Below, piece after piece: positions 47,508 through 60,985 of a DNA stretch of 64,000 bases. The position numbers were made by a program, and so were the translations under genes. The stretch's first letter is position 1. Each line of letters begins with the position of its first letter. The notes beneath the pieces are model-generated. The model worked only from the letters and a program-made list of their open reading frames with translations, was not told the DNA's origin and did not search any database. This stretch comes from Adiantum capillus-veneris. Lineage: Eukaryota; Streptophyta; Polypodiopsida; Polypodiales; Pteridaceae. The DNA lies in the NCBI GenBank assembly GCA_014529385.2, contig CM043942.1, positions 315,001 to 379,000 of the forward strand. Direction: 5' to 3'.

Positions 47508-48455
47508 ATGTCTACCCTAGATTCAAACGCAACTTACACAAGCTTGGAGATCCCGACGATAGAGGAATATCCTCCCACAATGGATCTTCCAAACTTGCAA
47601 TTGATAAAGACCAATCTTGTTGCGAGAGTTTGGATGATTGGTCATGAGAGTGAAGTACTATATAGATACATTGACGACAATGAGGTCAATCTTTATAGGT
47701 GCTCATATCCATACCTAGAAGAGATAACGGATTACAAGCTCTTATATGTTTACACATACGGAGTCGACTGTCAATGGAGATCTATAGTTGTTGATAAGTA
47801 TGGACGAGAATACAGAGTTGTAGAAAGCACAAATGCACAGACTGTACTAGAAAGAGGTGGATATTTGGTCAATGAAGGACCACAAATGCCTCCACCAAAC
47901 ACGAGAATTCCTATAGGAGTTCCAAGAAGAGAGCCACCAGGATTCCCTTCGAGAGCGATAACGAGAGAAGGATTGGGAGAGTCTCTGGTTAGACTTGTAG
48001 ACAATCGACGAGTTAGACCATCCCAAGTCTAGAAATGGGTAAACAGAAAATACTCCAGAGATAAAGATCCGAGAGATCACGTAACGGCTTTTAGAAGAGT
48101 GATTAGAGCAGAGGAAGTTTCAGATTTTGCGACACAGTTTGCGGGATTTGGATTGACTCTAGAAGATGATGCAGCTACATGGTTCGACTCGGTGGAAAAA
48201 TGGGATTTTGAGACCGTAGATGAGTTGTTTGAGGAGTTTATTGAAGAATTCTCGCCAAAAGGCATTGCTCACAACACGGTCTCGCAAATCCATAGATTCA
48301 AACAGAAAGAGAATGAATCAGTACGCAAAGCATCATTACGGCTCAAGAGATATGTTAAGCTCTGTCCGAGAGCGGAATTACCTATGCAAGCACGATTGAT
48401 GCTGATATTTATCCAGGGAATGAGACATGCGGGCCTTCAAAAGGATTGCATATGA
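47508..48455 (+). pseudogene. Gag of N
   Basis: ATG at 47508; one in-frame TAG at 48030-48032 divides 174 and ~140 codons. The N-terminal part (MSTLDSNATYTSLEIP, YRYIDDNEVNLYRCSYPY) is unfamiliar; a Pro-rich linker follows. The second part is a typical Retrotrans_gag: KDPRDHVTAFRRVIRAEEV, LEDDAATWFDSVEKWDF, FEEFIEEFSPKGI, RKASLRLKRYVKLCPRAELP. A frameshift leads on to 48446. Confidence 0.82.
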
Positions 48456-49537
48456 TAAGGAGGATGACGCTAAACGAGTTGATCAAAGAAGCTCTTTATC
48501 TAGTGGATAACTGTGAGGTATACAAAGAAAAGGAATTAAAGAGTCCAGGAGATGACACATCCTCTCAGCACAGTGTTTCACAGATAAGTGAGTCCATTGC
48601 CAAGCCAATGGAACTTATTGATCAAGAAAAGCTTATCGACGACTTGGTCAAGAGGTTGATTTCTCTTGTAAGGTCTGATTCGGGAGAGCCGAAGTGGTGT
48701 GAAATTGAGAGAAAATGGACGAATCATACGGGGGAAGAGTGCTATTATAGCATGGAAAATGCTAGGGAGAGGTATGTACAACCTGTTCCAGAAGCACCTA
48801 CTCCACCTAGATACATTACAGGGAATGCGCCAAGACCAATAGGAGTTTTAAGGCCACAACTTGTCTTAGGACAACAACCTCCGCTGCCAGGTGCTAGAAT
48901 GCCAGTAGACATGAGATACATGCCAATCATGGAAGCATCAAATAAACCAACGCCAGTACCAGCTACGATGTGGTATAGAAACCAAAGTGGGTACTACCCT
49001 TCGGAGCAACAAAATGTGAGAGAAACACATGGAGTGGTGAGGCCGGTACAACCTCCACCTCTTGGGTTTCAGTCGGAAGAAAGAAGGTATGAAATGGACG
49101 AAAGGACATTGCAATTCATTGCAAATAGCGGCTTATCTAGGTCAAAGCTTTCTTATAGCAAAGAGGAAATGCTAAAAGAATCTCCTCAACCAAAGACAGA
49201 TTGTCACAAAAGTCGTGACAACCACTTGGTCAAACAATGTCCTCATGTGGAGATCACTAAAGTAAATGCCTATTGTCTTGAGCGTGGCATCACTCACTTG
49301 ATCCCCGATTGCCCAAAAAAACCAAACCAAATCAAGAAAATCACGACAAATGTATCAGTGATTGTTCATCTCCCTAGTAGCTCAGAAAATGAAAATGTCG
49401 TGCCATTTCAAGTGGTTACGAGAGCACAAGCTCAAAAGAAAGCTGATGAGAATCTAGAGACAAAGAACACGGAAAGTGACACGAGTCCAAAGACAGATGA
49501 TGGAACAAAGATAGGGACCAACGACATACGTACCTAG
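48446..49537 (+). pseudogene. Gag C-terminal part of N with damaged zinc knuckles
   Basis: 363 codons. Two knuckle-like motifs occur near residues 250-295: CHKSRDNHLVKQC and CLERGITHLIPDC. Both show C-X2-(S or R)-X3-H-X4-C, so in both the second Cys is replaced. The ancestral form was probably C-X2-C-X3-H-X4-C. Elsewhere it is Pro-rich (PPRYITGNAPRPIGVLRP). Two small frames up to 50234 (49695-49901, 49908-50234) extend the charged linker. Confidence 0.72.
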
Positions 49538-50399
49538 TCAAAACACCAAGAGAAAACAAAATAGTTGGAAAGCTAGAAAGACTAGGATGAAAGCACTCTA
49601 GGAACGAGAGCAAAAATCCCTAGCTCAGAAGCTTACCGAAGCTGAAAAGAAGATAAAACAACATGAGGAAAAGGAGGCACCTTCTCTTACATAGATGGTC
49701 AAACCTCTAGAAGAACCATCCACGGATGAGAAACCGAGAAGTGCTAATTCAGGAGGATCTGTGTTGGTAGAGAAGGTTAATGAGACATTAGATGCCCTCT
49801 TGAAAGCCTATGATGTGAGGCTCAAAAAAAACCAAACCCAAGAACACATGTGGATGACATATCCCTATGCGGAACTAGAAAAGCAAAGGTTTGAAATGTG
49901 AAAGAAAATGATTCAAACAGCCCAAGCTTTACTAGAACCACCAGTTGCAAAACCTGAGGATGTGATCCGTGCCATGCCTACACAAATAATCCCACCAAAC
50001 CAGGAACTAAAAGAGCCAGATTCTAGTCATGAGCATAGACCAAACCTCAAAGAACCAGCATTAGAACCAAGGATAGTACTGAATACCACAGATAACTCTT
50101 CCGAGGGATTTCACCAAGCTATACCTGAGGATTGTAAAGAGATAGATGGTCTTGACGAATTGTGGAAACAAGTCAGAGAGGCCAATGAAGCCGATGACCT
50201 AAGAAGACGAGTAGACAATACTGGTGATGAATGAGGAGTGTTTCTACCACCAATAGAGGAATTTGAGACTGGATCTCAAATGAATCTAGACGTTCGATCG
50301 TATTGGGGCGATAAAGGATCTGTACAATCTATGGATAGTCAACCCCATTCGCTAAGAACACTACCGTCCTACATGGGAGAGTACGAGACCAAGTAAGAT

Positions 50400-50978
50400 G
50401 TGGTTGCAGTCCCATCACAGAGACTGTATCCCAACAAGGCCATCGATTCAAAGGGGCTAGTAGATATTCTATCTACCCCAGTCACTTGTATAATAATGTT
50501 AGCCGAGTTGCTCAAAATAAGACCAAACATGTGGGCTAATGTGGGTAAATATCTAGAGAAATTTTGTGTAAAAACCCCAATGACTCAAATCGAGGAAGGC
50601 ATCAAAGAGCTTGAAATGCCTCAACTAAATACTAGGCCAGTGCCATTAAACAAGGTAGGCGAGTATTACGAGGGAGAAGATGGAAACACCACCCTTCCTG
50701 TGGAATTAAATGATGTAAAAACCATGGCAATCCTTGACAGTGGAGCTGGTGTGGCGATTGCAACCAAAGAGGTTTGGAAAAAATGGGGAAAACCCGCCTT
50801 GATATCCACACGAATGACGCTGCAGCTTGCAGACGGACACAAGGAGAAGCCCCTAGGACTGCTAGAAAAAGTACTTGTTACTTCTTGTGGCATTGAATAT
50901 GAACACACTTTTGCTGTTGTCGACTTTGGCAAGAAGAACAACTATGAAATCATTCTGGGAAGACCATTCATGCGATAA
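50400..50978 (+). pseudogene. Aspartic protease of N
   Basis: 192 codons. The active-site strand is AILDSGAGVAIATKEVW with catalytic D113; the distal block is YEIILGRPFMR at the end. The lead (IIMLAELLKIRPNMW) is typical for the region before protease in several plant gypsy groups. After the stop, sequence still encodes MVQDWGYDHIYLTHMETITK, normally the C-terminal part of this domain. The catalytic triplet is intact. Confidence 0.87.
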
Positions 50979-51127
50979 TTGAAAATGGTCCAAGATTGGG
51001 GTTATGACCATATATACCTGACACATATGGAGACCATAACAAAGATAAAATTGAGGGACCATAGCTATAGGGATGTGACGAGAACACCGGTTGAGGAGCT
51101 TGGTTAGGTAAGCCTAAAGAACTGTGG

Positions 51128-52430
51128 ATGTGTGGAGCTTCACAATGTGGCAGCTTGAAACGTGAGGAATGTATCCTAGAGCAGGTTATAGAGGATAAGG
51201 ACTATATCCCAGAACCATTTCCTGAAGAAGAGTTAGAGACTTTTGGATGGGAACACATCTTGGCTACTCTGGACGTGTGCGCCGTGGAGGATGCTCCCAC
51301 AACAAAGTTTTGTGATGAAAATGGCTATGATGTCGTTCCTTATTTTGCAGTGAGTGTAATCTAGGAAAACGAAGAGAACCAGACATCAACAAGCTCTCGA
51401 AATAAGGAGCACACAAAGAAATGTGGAGAATCAAAAGATGAAGAAGACGACGAGTTCTATGACTATGTAGAACACTTCGAGCTTCAGGAAGATCAACGAC
51501 CCATGAATCAATGTCATCACTACACGAATAAAGTGCATCAAAAGTGGATTCCAAAGTCCTCGGTGAAGACACAACCACCACAAGCATCCTCATACATGGC
51601 TCCTAATAAGGATGCAAAGACTCAGCTAGGAGGAATACGACCAGAGCAACGAATGAACAATGCTCTAATCAATTGGCTAGAAAAGTCATCCAAGAAACTA
51701 CCACCCACGAGCAAACAGACAGTAACTTTCCACTACCAGCCAAAAAAATTAAGGGAAAGTACAAGCAGTCAACCTTGCTGAGGATAGTAGTGATAGTGAT
51801 GAATCTTACGACATCCCCTATCATCAACTCAGGCCATCACTATCACCAACCCCTTCAGCAACAACCATGACAGGTCAAAAGAACAGTACAACAAGTCAAA
51901 GTCAAAAAGCTCGACAAATCTGGATACCAAAAAACCAGATCGGCCAAAAACAGATATGGATCAAGAAGACAAAGATCTCTAATGACAAATCACAAGATCC
52001 AACACCAAAAAAAAAACAAGGAAAGCGTGCAGGAACGGGTAAGAATATCACAAAGTCGCAAGCTTTCACAACTCAGGTTTGGGCTCCAATGAAGTTGATT
52101 CAAGCACAAAAAAGTCAGGAATTCATTTGGATTCCAAAATGACCACAATATCAACTTTCAAAGCCTAAATCCCATCCCCAACCAAGCGTACAAGGGCCGA
52201 AGCAAAGACCACTGTCGACTCACACAAGAAAAAGGTGCATCCCAAAGAAGTCTCTTCAAACACAAACGAAGCACGGGCAAGTATGGGTTCCCAAACGAGA
52301 GTCAGCACCAAAACAGCCGATAATCACAAAGAAATGGGTCTTAAAGAAGAACAACAAAACTGCTGTCAGTGCATCGCCACTTGAATTCTTACAAATCTTC
52401 CTACGATTACAATATAGTTAGAAGAGAGCA
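51128..52430 (+). pseudogene. W-x-P-K repeat region of N
   Basis: Frames 51128-51364, 51503-51781 and 51867-52142, plus broken continuation to ~52430. An acidic first part (EDEEDDEFYDYVEHFE-like, ~51440) is followed by a Lys/Gln-rich part with spaced Trp motifs: KWIPK, IWIPK, IWIKK, VWAPMK, IWIPK, VWVPK, KWVLK. It stands where RT would begin. No known domain recognised. Confidence 0.55.
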
Positions 52431-53924
52431 AGTCGCTTCAATCAAGCAACGATATAGGAGCTTCAAATACCATTACATTGCTTAGAATAGGAAGCCTCGC
52501 CAACAAATTCCAATAAGCAAATTGCTTATACCCACATCTTGCACAACATAAATCTTTTCCATGCATTGATTGTGTATGCATAATAGGGCTACATTACAAG
52601 GCCTGAATAGGCACAACTTTTAATTGCCCAAGAACAACACATACCCTTTGAGATACCCTGTTGTAAAGGATGACTCCAAATAGGAAGGGGGGAGGCATTC
52701 TGAATGTGGACCTAACATTATGACTATTAGAGGGTAATGTTTTGTGAGATGTATTGAATTTTTTTGCGTTTTATTGTGATAAATTTTTGACGAAATTTAG
52801 AGTATATGCCCTCATAGTAGTGTTACAGAGGAGTATGGGGACAAAATCCATAGATGAGCCCCTAGGGACATGTGTATAGTGTACATAGCATTTAGATTTC
52901 TATTTGAATGATTTTTCTTTTGTTAAGCTCGTTTTAAGATTTTCTTTGTTTATTATTAAGAAAAAAATTTTAAAAATCCATAATCCACATGAAGAAAAGA
53001 CTGACGAGAGGCTTGAGCACTACAAAGAGAAGAAGGTACGGGGAAACGATGAAACTTCATGAAGTATGTCTCAGCAGCCACTACAACAACCGAAGAACTT
53101 GTCACAAAGCAGTGTCAACATGCCACCGACAAGTCATACAAGTCAGAGTTGAGTAGCTAATCCACAAAATGAGTGAGGCGCTAGTACCAAAGCTTCAAGT
53201 AATATTCTCTGTGGTCTAAGCGTCTTAGCTATTCTAGGTACTGCTCAAGTTGGAAGAGTTGAGCATATTTACGTTGTGTCGCTCATGCTGGTATAGGTGA
53301 GCAAAAGAGTCGAAGTCTAAGTACTTATGTCTGGTGAAGTGAAGGAGAAGGTCCAAAAGACACTCACGTACTGCGCACAGTGAGATACGAGTGGAGAAAC
53401 TTCTACATCGAAAACCCTTCTTGGAAAGGTGGAAGCTATTGAGACATCTTTGATGTCACACGTGCTACATTTATTCCTCGAAACACCCATCATCTCCTTC
53501 TTTCACATTGCGTGCTTTTGTTGACAAATTTCTCATATGCATATAGAGTGTCCCATAATTGGCACTTGCATCAGGCACTCTTTCCGTGTTTCACCCAAGC
53601 ACTCACCTTTCACGAACATGTACTTCACGCTCAACTGCTCAACTCCAATAAGAGCGTATACCAAAGGCATTTTTTTCCCACCGGGTTTTTTTCCTTTGGT
53701 CATCCAGGTTTTAGAACCTAATCTAAAGACACCTATCACCATCCTCTTGTACATATTCCTTCTACATCAACAATAAGGAAATGCTACTCAAATCAATTGA
53801 CAAATGAATTGGAGCACCAATTTCAGATCATAGCATACTTCTCCTCAATGGCGAGTCGAAGAATGGCCTACAATGACAAAGTTGCAGACAACACTAACAA
53901 CATGATTTCACAGGAAAAAAGAAG
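52430..53924 (+). other. N body without recognised coding
   Basis: About 1.5 kb. AT-rich near 52740-52990; a purine tract GGAAGGGGGGAGG at ~52683 resembles the true one at 54765. Short frames (53512-53776) overlap on both strands and look like chance. No domain seen. Confidence 0.6.
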
Positions 53925-54171
53925 TCCCCAATGAAGAGGAGCAGACATAAAAGTAATCAGAGGATCTCAAAAGATGAATGGTTATGATGATAGATGTCCG
54001 CTCTAATGGATCATAGTTCTTGTTGTGGTTCGACAAAGTTACAAGCAGTGCAATCGATGAAGCCAAAACAACAGCAAAGTGTTGACCGCTGGGTCAACAA
54101 CACAACATAACTCAAGAACAAAGAAGTCCTCAATGACAAAGAGCAGACATAAGGGTAATCAGAGGATCTCA

Positions 54172-54175
<4 letters not shown>
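53925..54175 (+). repeat. ~200-bp duplication with an internal LTR tip
   Basis: The ~50 bp at 53925-53975 (GAAGTCCCCAATGA ... GAGGATCTCAAAA) recur at 54125-54175. Between them, at 54081-54118, lies a copy of the first ~38 bases of the N LTR (TGTTGACCGCTGGGTCAACA...). The second repeat leads directly into the helicase fragment. Confidence 0.85.
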
Positions 54176-54708
<533 letters not shown>

Positions 54709-54764
54709 CAACAAAGACCACATTGCCATCGATAATCAGGTCATCTCGGGGACGACATGAACGC

Positions 54765-54776
54765 GGAAGGGGGGAA
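54765..54776 (+). other. Polypurine tract of N
   Basis: GGAAGGGGGGAA immediately before the 3' LTR start at 54777. Confidence 0.88.
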
Positions 54777-55643
54777 TGTTGACCGCTGGGTCAACAACAC
54801 AACATAACTCTGAGTAGTTATTCTAGTTTCAGAAGCCGGGGTGCAATGGCACTTCCAGATTGTAAACCCTAAACCCCATTTTTGGTCAAACCTAAGGTAG
54901 CCTTAGTATATAAGGTACCTAGGTCATTTTGTAAAAAAAGACTTTTTCATAATCAAAACTTTAGCGCTGCCGTCTACTGTGTGTGAGAGAGAAAGAGAGT
55001 GAGCGTGAGCTTCATCATCTCGCTACGCCCGGCTCGCTCAACACATTGGAGATCCGACTGCACCATTGATGTAGGCTTGATGAGAGCTACGCGACAATGC
55101 CAAGCATTCCATGCGAGACGAAGCGCACACGCTGACGCATCTACGAGCTATTTGTGGCCGTAAGTGTATCAAACGATGTCTGTTTTCTGCGTGCTAGTAG
55201 TCTATAGAATCATGGCGACATAAGCTACGCATAGGTACTCATAAATTTCACTTTCGGGCACTTTCAAAATTCTGCTCTGTCATCCTACACGTTTTTTGCA
55301 AATGGGTTTAGAGTGAGAGTTTTGAGTGTAGAAGCTTAGGGGCAGGTGTATCCTAGTGAGAGGATGATGTTCCTTAAGTTTTGTACGAATCTGGCATGAT
55401 TAGGTGAGTTACCTTCCGTATGTGTGTGTGTGGCTAGGTGGTGTAGTTGAGAGCAGTGTGGTTCTTGATTGTGGTTTAGTTGGCCTTCCAGAGTGTTGTA
55501 TGTGTAGGATGATCTCAGCCTGACAAGCTTAAGAGATTTCCTCTGTGTGCCTATCAAGTCATCTGTGTCCTCGATTGACATTATGTTGATCTAGGTAGTG
55601 TTTGCATGCACTTCATGGGTGTGTGAGTCACTCCCGTCCAACA
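54777..55643 (+). repeat. 3' LTR of N
   Basis: 867 bp, aligned with 44295-45252 except for a ~76-bp internal loss near its start and scattered substitutions. Followed by the AAGAG duplication. Confidence 0.93.
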
Positions 55644-55648
55644 AAGAG

Positions 55649-57650
55649 CTTGCATCAATTAAGAGTCAGATGATGCGACACATTGAAGAAATTCTGGAGG
55701 ATTATGGAGAAGAATTTGAAGAGCTTGAGGTTGAAGAATCAAGGCCTATGGTGGTTTTGAACCCGATTGTACCTGAGGTAAGAAATGTGCATTGCAACGA
55801 TGAGGAAGATACTGAAACTATACCCAAGAGCAATTTTTCACAGACTCATTGGGCAAGAGCAACGATTGAAACTATGGTAAAGCTTGGCAGCATTGAGGAG
55901 CTGATCTTAGCACTTATAGACTATGGCTCTGAAATCAATATTATGGCAAAGAGCTTGCACCAGAGAGGAAATGGCCTATTGATGTAAACCACAATTGGTG
56001 GATACAAGCTGCCAACATGCTACCATGCAATCTTTTATGGTGCATGTGCTAATGTCAAGGTAACTATCGGGGATGTCTGTGATGAGAAAAATGTTTTTAT
56101 ACAGAAGCATTCCTCCTATCCATTGATTTTGGGACAACCCTATACTATGGCTATATGAATGGAAACTAAGGTGCTTGATGATGCCTCAACATATGCCAGG
56201 GTTTGGAGTTGAGATGGTAAGGAAGAAATTCAATTCTTGATTGTGTATTGACCATGCCAGGAACAAAGACAGTTTACATGATCATACATTGCCAAAGATA
56301 CGCAAGGAGTTTAAAGAACACAAGTTTTCACAGGAGTTTTTTGGAGTACCACTATAAAGCAGAACTATGGTGGTACAAGTGACGGGGAGTTCTCACAAAG
56401 AGAACCTTTCTCTTTGGAATTTTTGGGATTGACATGTGAGGGTTTGGTATCTTATAGAAAATTTAATTAGCTACCTAAGTTGGAGAAACAATATGTTTCA
56501 AGTATTCAAAGTGAATTGAAGAGAAGTGATGTGCTTGAACCAGATGATGTAATTTCTGGAGTCTTTGAATAGGTATCTTATGCAGATACTATGTCAGAAC
56601 TTGAGGAGATCTCCCAATGAAGGCTACAAGGTGGAACTAAAGTTGTTGAGGTGCACTTAATGGACATGTATGAAGAGTTGAGCATATACGAGACACTTCT
56701 ATAGGAAGATTTGGATGAAGGAGTTGAAGCTCAGGTAGAGACCAAGTACAAGACAATTGTGCAAAGAAAGTGAGGCCAATGGCTATACCTCTACCATAAG
56801 AAAGTGATAGGGTAATCAAAGAAGCTTCTTGAAAACCTATGCTCAGAGATCATAAGAATATTGGACACAAGTTTACTAAAGAGACATTGCAACAACTAAA
56901 GATTGGAGAAGATGGTTGTCTCAATGAAGAGGACATCAAAGGCTTTCAAGGTATGCTTGAAAAACATGGGAAAGCTTTTGCTTTTTACCAGGTGAGATTG
57001 GGTGTTTGGATTCTAGTATGATTTCACCTATGGCTATATTCACTGTTCTACATATGCCATGAAGCTTATGTCCGATTCCAGTTCCTAAGGCTCACTTGCC
57101 AAAGCTTATTGACTTTCTTAATGAGAAGATGCAAATGGGGATTTTAGAGCCATCGTGTGCACCCTACTCCAAGCGGTGGTTCATTGTGCCGAAGAAGAAT
57201 GGAACTTCAAGGTTCATACAGGATATGCAACCGGTTAACAAGGTAATAATCCACAATGTGGGTACTGGCCCAATTGTGGACAAGATTATTGAAGCCTTTG
57301 TAGGTAGATCCATTTATTATATAAGTGATGTTTACTCTAGATATGGTCCATTTCTGTTAGCTATGGAGAGGAGGGATCTTACAACGATCCGTATACCTCT
57401 TGGTTTGGTAAGGATGTCCACTCTATCACAGGGTGCCACTAATTATGTAGCTCATATGATGAATGACATGAATAAGGTATTAAGGGTCTTTATCCCTCAT
57501 GTTACTATTCCTTTGATTGAGGATTTACTGATTAATGGATGTAAAGAAGGATCCAAAGATGAGGCAAAAGATCATAGGGGGTGTCGACAATTTGTTTCTC
57601 AACATATTGTTGATTGTGATGCTATTTTATCCAATCTTGAAGAACTTTCA
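55649..57650 (+). pseudogene. Gypsy H block 3: protease and RT
   Basis: Resumes in frame with block 2: KSQMMRHIEEILEDYGEE, acidic, then NFSQTHWARATIETMVKLG and ALIDYGSEINIMAKS (protease active site, D-Y-G for D-S/T/H-G), PLILGQPY at ~56120. RT: KHGKAFAFYQV (~56965), PYSKRWFIVPKKNG, FIQDMQPVNKVIIHNV, ISDVYSRYGPF, PLGLVRMSTLSQGATN, and IPLIEDL, where the first catalytic Asp of FIDD is changed to Glu. The similarity ends near 57650 (NLEELS), with no RNase H, integrase or LTR. Confidence 0.82.
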
Positions 57651-59220
57651 AGGAGCCACCCCACAACCAGAGGGAAGACCACCCCTTCAACAGTCAAGAC
57701 TGCAAAGCAACATTAGTGACCCTACTCCATTTGTCTGCATTCTTGTGTTACCCATGGAGACAATCCATTCCTTGCTTTTTAGTACAATCATTGTAAAGCT
57801 CGCCGTTGTGAGAGCATTCTCAAACACCCTAAGGTTCCTAGCGTCCCATATTTCTTTGAAAAAGCAAAACCTTATAGTTTGGGTACACACTAGGAGCGCT
57901 TGACTTTCCATCCTCTTACCTCCAAGGTCAGTTTTGCAGAAGCCTATTTTCCTTGTTCTTTGAACCCACTTACATAGTTTCCATGTGAGGCCAGTGATGG
58001 CCAAGCAATCTTATCCCTATCGCATGGATTTACTTTCTTGTTGGCAAGCCCCCCACAATACCTTCCACATGAAGCACTTCATTTTTGAGGGCCAATTCAA
58101 GGCCCACATGTTGTCTACTACTGATTCCCATCTTATCTCTAGCCATTGCAAGCCCCATTGCTTGTTGACTCTGGAAACACCATAAGAGAAAGATAAACAT
58201 CTTTGGTTTTAGGCTTCCCAAAGTGTCTGTTCTTGGGCCAACGCCATGTCTTCCGCTCGAACTCGGATTCATAGATCCGCATGCTATCAAGGTCTATCCT
58301 TTCTAGTACCCTGGTTGTCATCGGGCTTTTTGATCAGCTTAGGTTGATCTGAGAGGTCAATTGGCCCAGGTCTTTCCATCACCTATCATTACTATCCCAT
58401 AACTGGGCCATGTGTTTCATAACTTTGTTGTTCAATTTTTTGGTTGCACCCCTCCAAGGCAAGTCTAATGGTATTCCACCTACTTTTGAGAGCCAAGGGA
58501 GCCCATGACTAGTGGACTTCTCGAAATACCTGGTTACCTCCCCCCACTCAAGTGTCTCCATTGCTCTCTTGAACTTTTGTACCAACTCACCCGTAACTCC
58601 ACCTAGGTTGAGGATGGTCCACCTGGGGGAAAATAGCTTGTCGTGCACCTCTAGGTCTTCCCACTGGCCTCCTTGTGAGTTGATTTTAGCCCTCCCAACC
58701 ATGTTCCATACCATGATTTCCTAGGTTTGGGCCTATTCAAAGAATATTGTTAAGATCTTGAAACATTGTGCCTCTGCATGGACAACTGGGTTGAAAATTT
58801 CAATCCCCCAAGTCACTAGTCTTATACACAATCTCACCATGACCATTGCTAAGGGGTTGCATTTTTGGTATTGTTTTTCTAGGAACCTTTTCACTGGTTT
58901 AAGGAACTCTTTCTAGTGGCACTTGGCTAGTTCGAGAACCGGGCTAGTGAATGCTATGTAAGAGACCATAAACGAGTTAATTCCTTTCACCTTGCTTGGG
59001 AAAGGGAGCAGTGATTATTCCCAAATTCTCATCTTGATCCTGAAGTTGTCAAGGACCCACTAAAATCTTTTCTTGTGCATAACCCCAATCCCCAATGGAG
59101 CACCAAGGTATCGAAGATCTTACCTTTTGAGACAACCTCTCCGTACCACATTGTCAGATCAAAAGAGCCATTTTTTGATAGGGATAATGGTTCCACGCAC
59201 AGGTACAAGTATACATGATT
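57650..59220 (-). pseudogene. Decayed sequence, perhaps LINE-derived
   Basis: Minus frames 58714-58379 (LPWLSKVGGIPLDLPWRG), 58290-58030 and 58004-57687 (FKEIWDARNLRVFENA). 'VGGIPLDLW'-like wording occurs in DUF4283 proteins of plant LINEs, and 'W-ARN-RVFEN' at the C-terminal end of LINE RT. The RT itself is absent, so this would be a deletion remnant. The similarity is short and may be chance. Confidence 0.3.
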
Positions 59221-59880
59221 CACACAGGTATAGGTGATTCACACAGTAGAGTAGTATACTGGAAAGTGGAAGTCACTTGCAGTTCACGTGGGTATGCATC
59301 ATTTGGGGCCTGTTTGAGCACATTGTCTGGTATTGTCCGTTACTTGTGGATACTACCATTGTATGCCCTTGTGGACCCATACTTGGTTTTATTTGGCAGT
59401 TCCAGTTATTTTTGAGACTTGGTCTAGAAGATAGTCATTTCTCAGACTTGATTATATAAGATTTGAATAAGATTTTGTAAGAGGGTCGATAGTGTGAGGT
59501 TTTATTGAGCTGGGGGATTCTCAAATGTGAGATCCTTTTGGTGACACAGGTGGGTGGAGCACCCTTTTTGTGACCTCGCCATGGACTATGTGCTAGTGAT
59601 TCCTACTTGATACTCGGGTTCTATTGTTGGCAGGTTATGCATACATATACAGTCTATATTTTGGGTTCTTACTGCTCTACTTCTGGGGAAAGTTTGCCAA
59701 AATTTTTCCAAGTTGTGATGGATGGTTTTTTGGTCTTTTGAGCCATTTATGCTAAACATATGCTACTGAAATTCTGGCAAAATCAGAGGATAATTCAGGT
59801 ATGCCTTCTTGGGAGTTGCATGGTTGGCTTTAATGGATGATCAAAACGGACCTAAATTCACTCTTTTTCATTTAACACAA
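59220..59880. other. Unassigned sequence between decayed blocks
   Basis: 660 bp without a domain. Near its left end ATGATTCACACAGGTA is followed by a similar GTGATTCACACAG. Could be LTR or leader of K, but no second copy was found in the window. Confidence 0.4.
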
Positions 59881-60121
59881 AGAATCCAGATAAATGTTCA
59901 TGTGTCCAGGAAGATTTTTTTCTAGTACCGCATAGTCTTTATGTTTGGGCCAAGAATATTAAGAGAGATATTGGAATCCCCTTTGCCTATTGTAATTTCG
60001 ATGATTAACTATAAAAACTCATTTGATGTGCATGTGTTTGTCCTTATCTAAAGATGACCTCCATTGACGTTTTTGGGGATTGAGTCAGTCAAAAGTTTAG
60101 GGTTCTTGCACGTGTGTTCAA

Positions 60122-60985
60122 ATGGGTTCTCAAAGCATCGAAACTTGGGTAACCATGGCTTTCTCTTATCCGGAATTTCATGGAAGAAGTGATGAAGATG
60201 TGGAAGACTTTTTGGAAAAGATGGAGGTTGCCTGCATTAGCAATCAGATCCATGATCCAACACAAATGTTACGTCTTCTCCAGATTTATTTGAAGAGTGA
60301 TGCATGAGTTTGGTCCAAAGCATTTGAAGAGGAGTTGCACGTGGCTAATCCACCTGTGAGATCAAGTTGGGACAATCTAAGGCATGGATTGGAAGTGGAG
60401 TTTGTGAAGACGAGGATCCTGACAAAGTGTGTCAAGAAGTAGAGGGTTTGGTGCAAAGGGAAGGTAAGCCAGTAGATGCGTACATACGTAAGTTTTCAAT
60501 GGTATGGAAGCGGATGTACAAGGCCTTAGCACCACATGTACCCCCCCTGACATGATGAAGAAGAACAGGTTCTTGGCTGGTCTTTGGGAGAATATACGTT
60601 GGAGAGTGGAACTAAAGAAGCCTAGGACATATGAAGATGCACTAGACGTAGCAAGGAACAAAGAGTGGAACCTGAGAAGAATGAGTCCTCTAGGAGTAGA
60701 GTCTTTGCCCAGGAGGTCTGAGTTTCAGCCTATGGATTTTTTTCAAGGTCACATGCCAAGGGTTCATCAGAACCACTAGTTTCTATTACTCGTCAGGTTA
60801 TGCAAGCATTGGTCACTAGAGCAGTTCAAGATGATGGGCTAAGGCAAGACATGAGGCAAGCGGTAGATTTAAAGGTAAGACATGATAAAGAGGCACATGA
60901 AGCAGCTCAAAGCATGATTGGGGAGCTATTTGCGTTGATGACCAATTTACCTCTTTATCATGGCCAAGAAAGTTTGGCTCAAGAA
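60122..60985 (+). pseudogene. Gag of K, frameshifted
   Basis: ATG at 60122 (MGSQSIETWVTMAFSYPEFH). The capsid pattern follows: GRSDEDVEDFLEKMEVAC, LRLLQIYLKSDA, a TGA, WSKAFEEEL. It then shifts frame into 60367-60555 (GKPVDAYIRKFSMVWKRM) and again into 60504-60779 (KKNRFLAGLWENIRWRVELK). A helical C-terminus runs on at 60800 (RAVQDDGLRQDMRQAVDLK). No zinc knuckle seen. Confidence 0.75.

Noticed and set aside
52683-52695. Second polypurine tract in N marking an older 3' end
   Set aside because: Sequence resembles the true tract, but no LTR-like sequence follows it.
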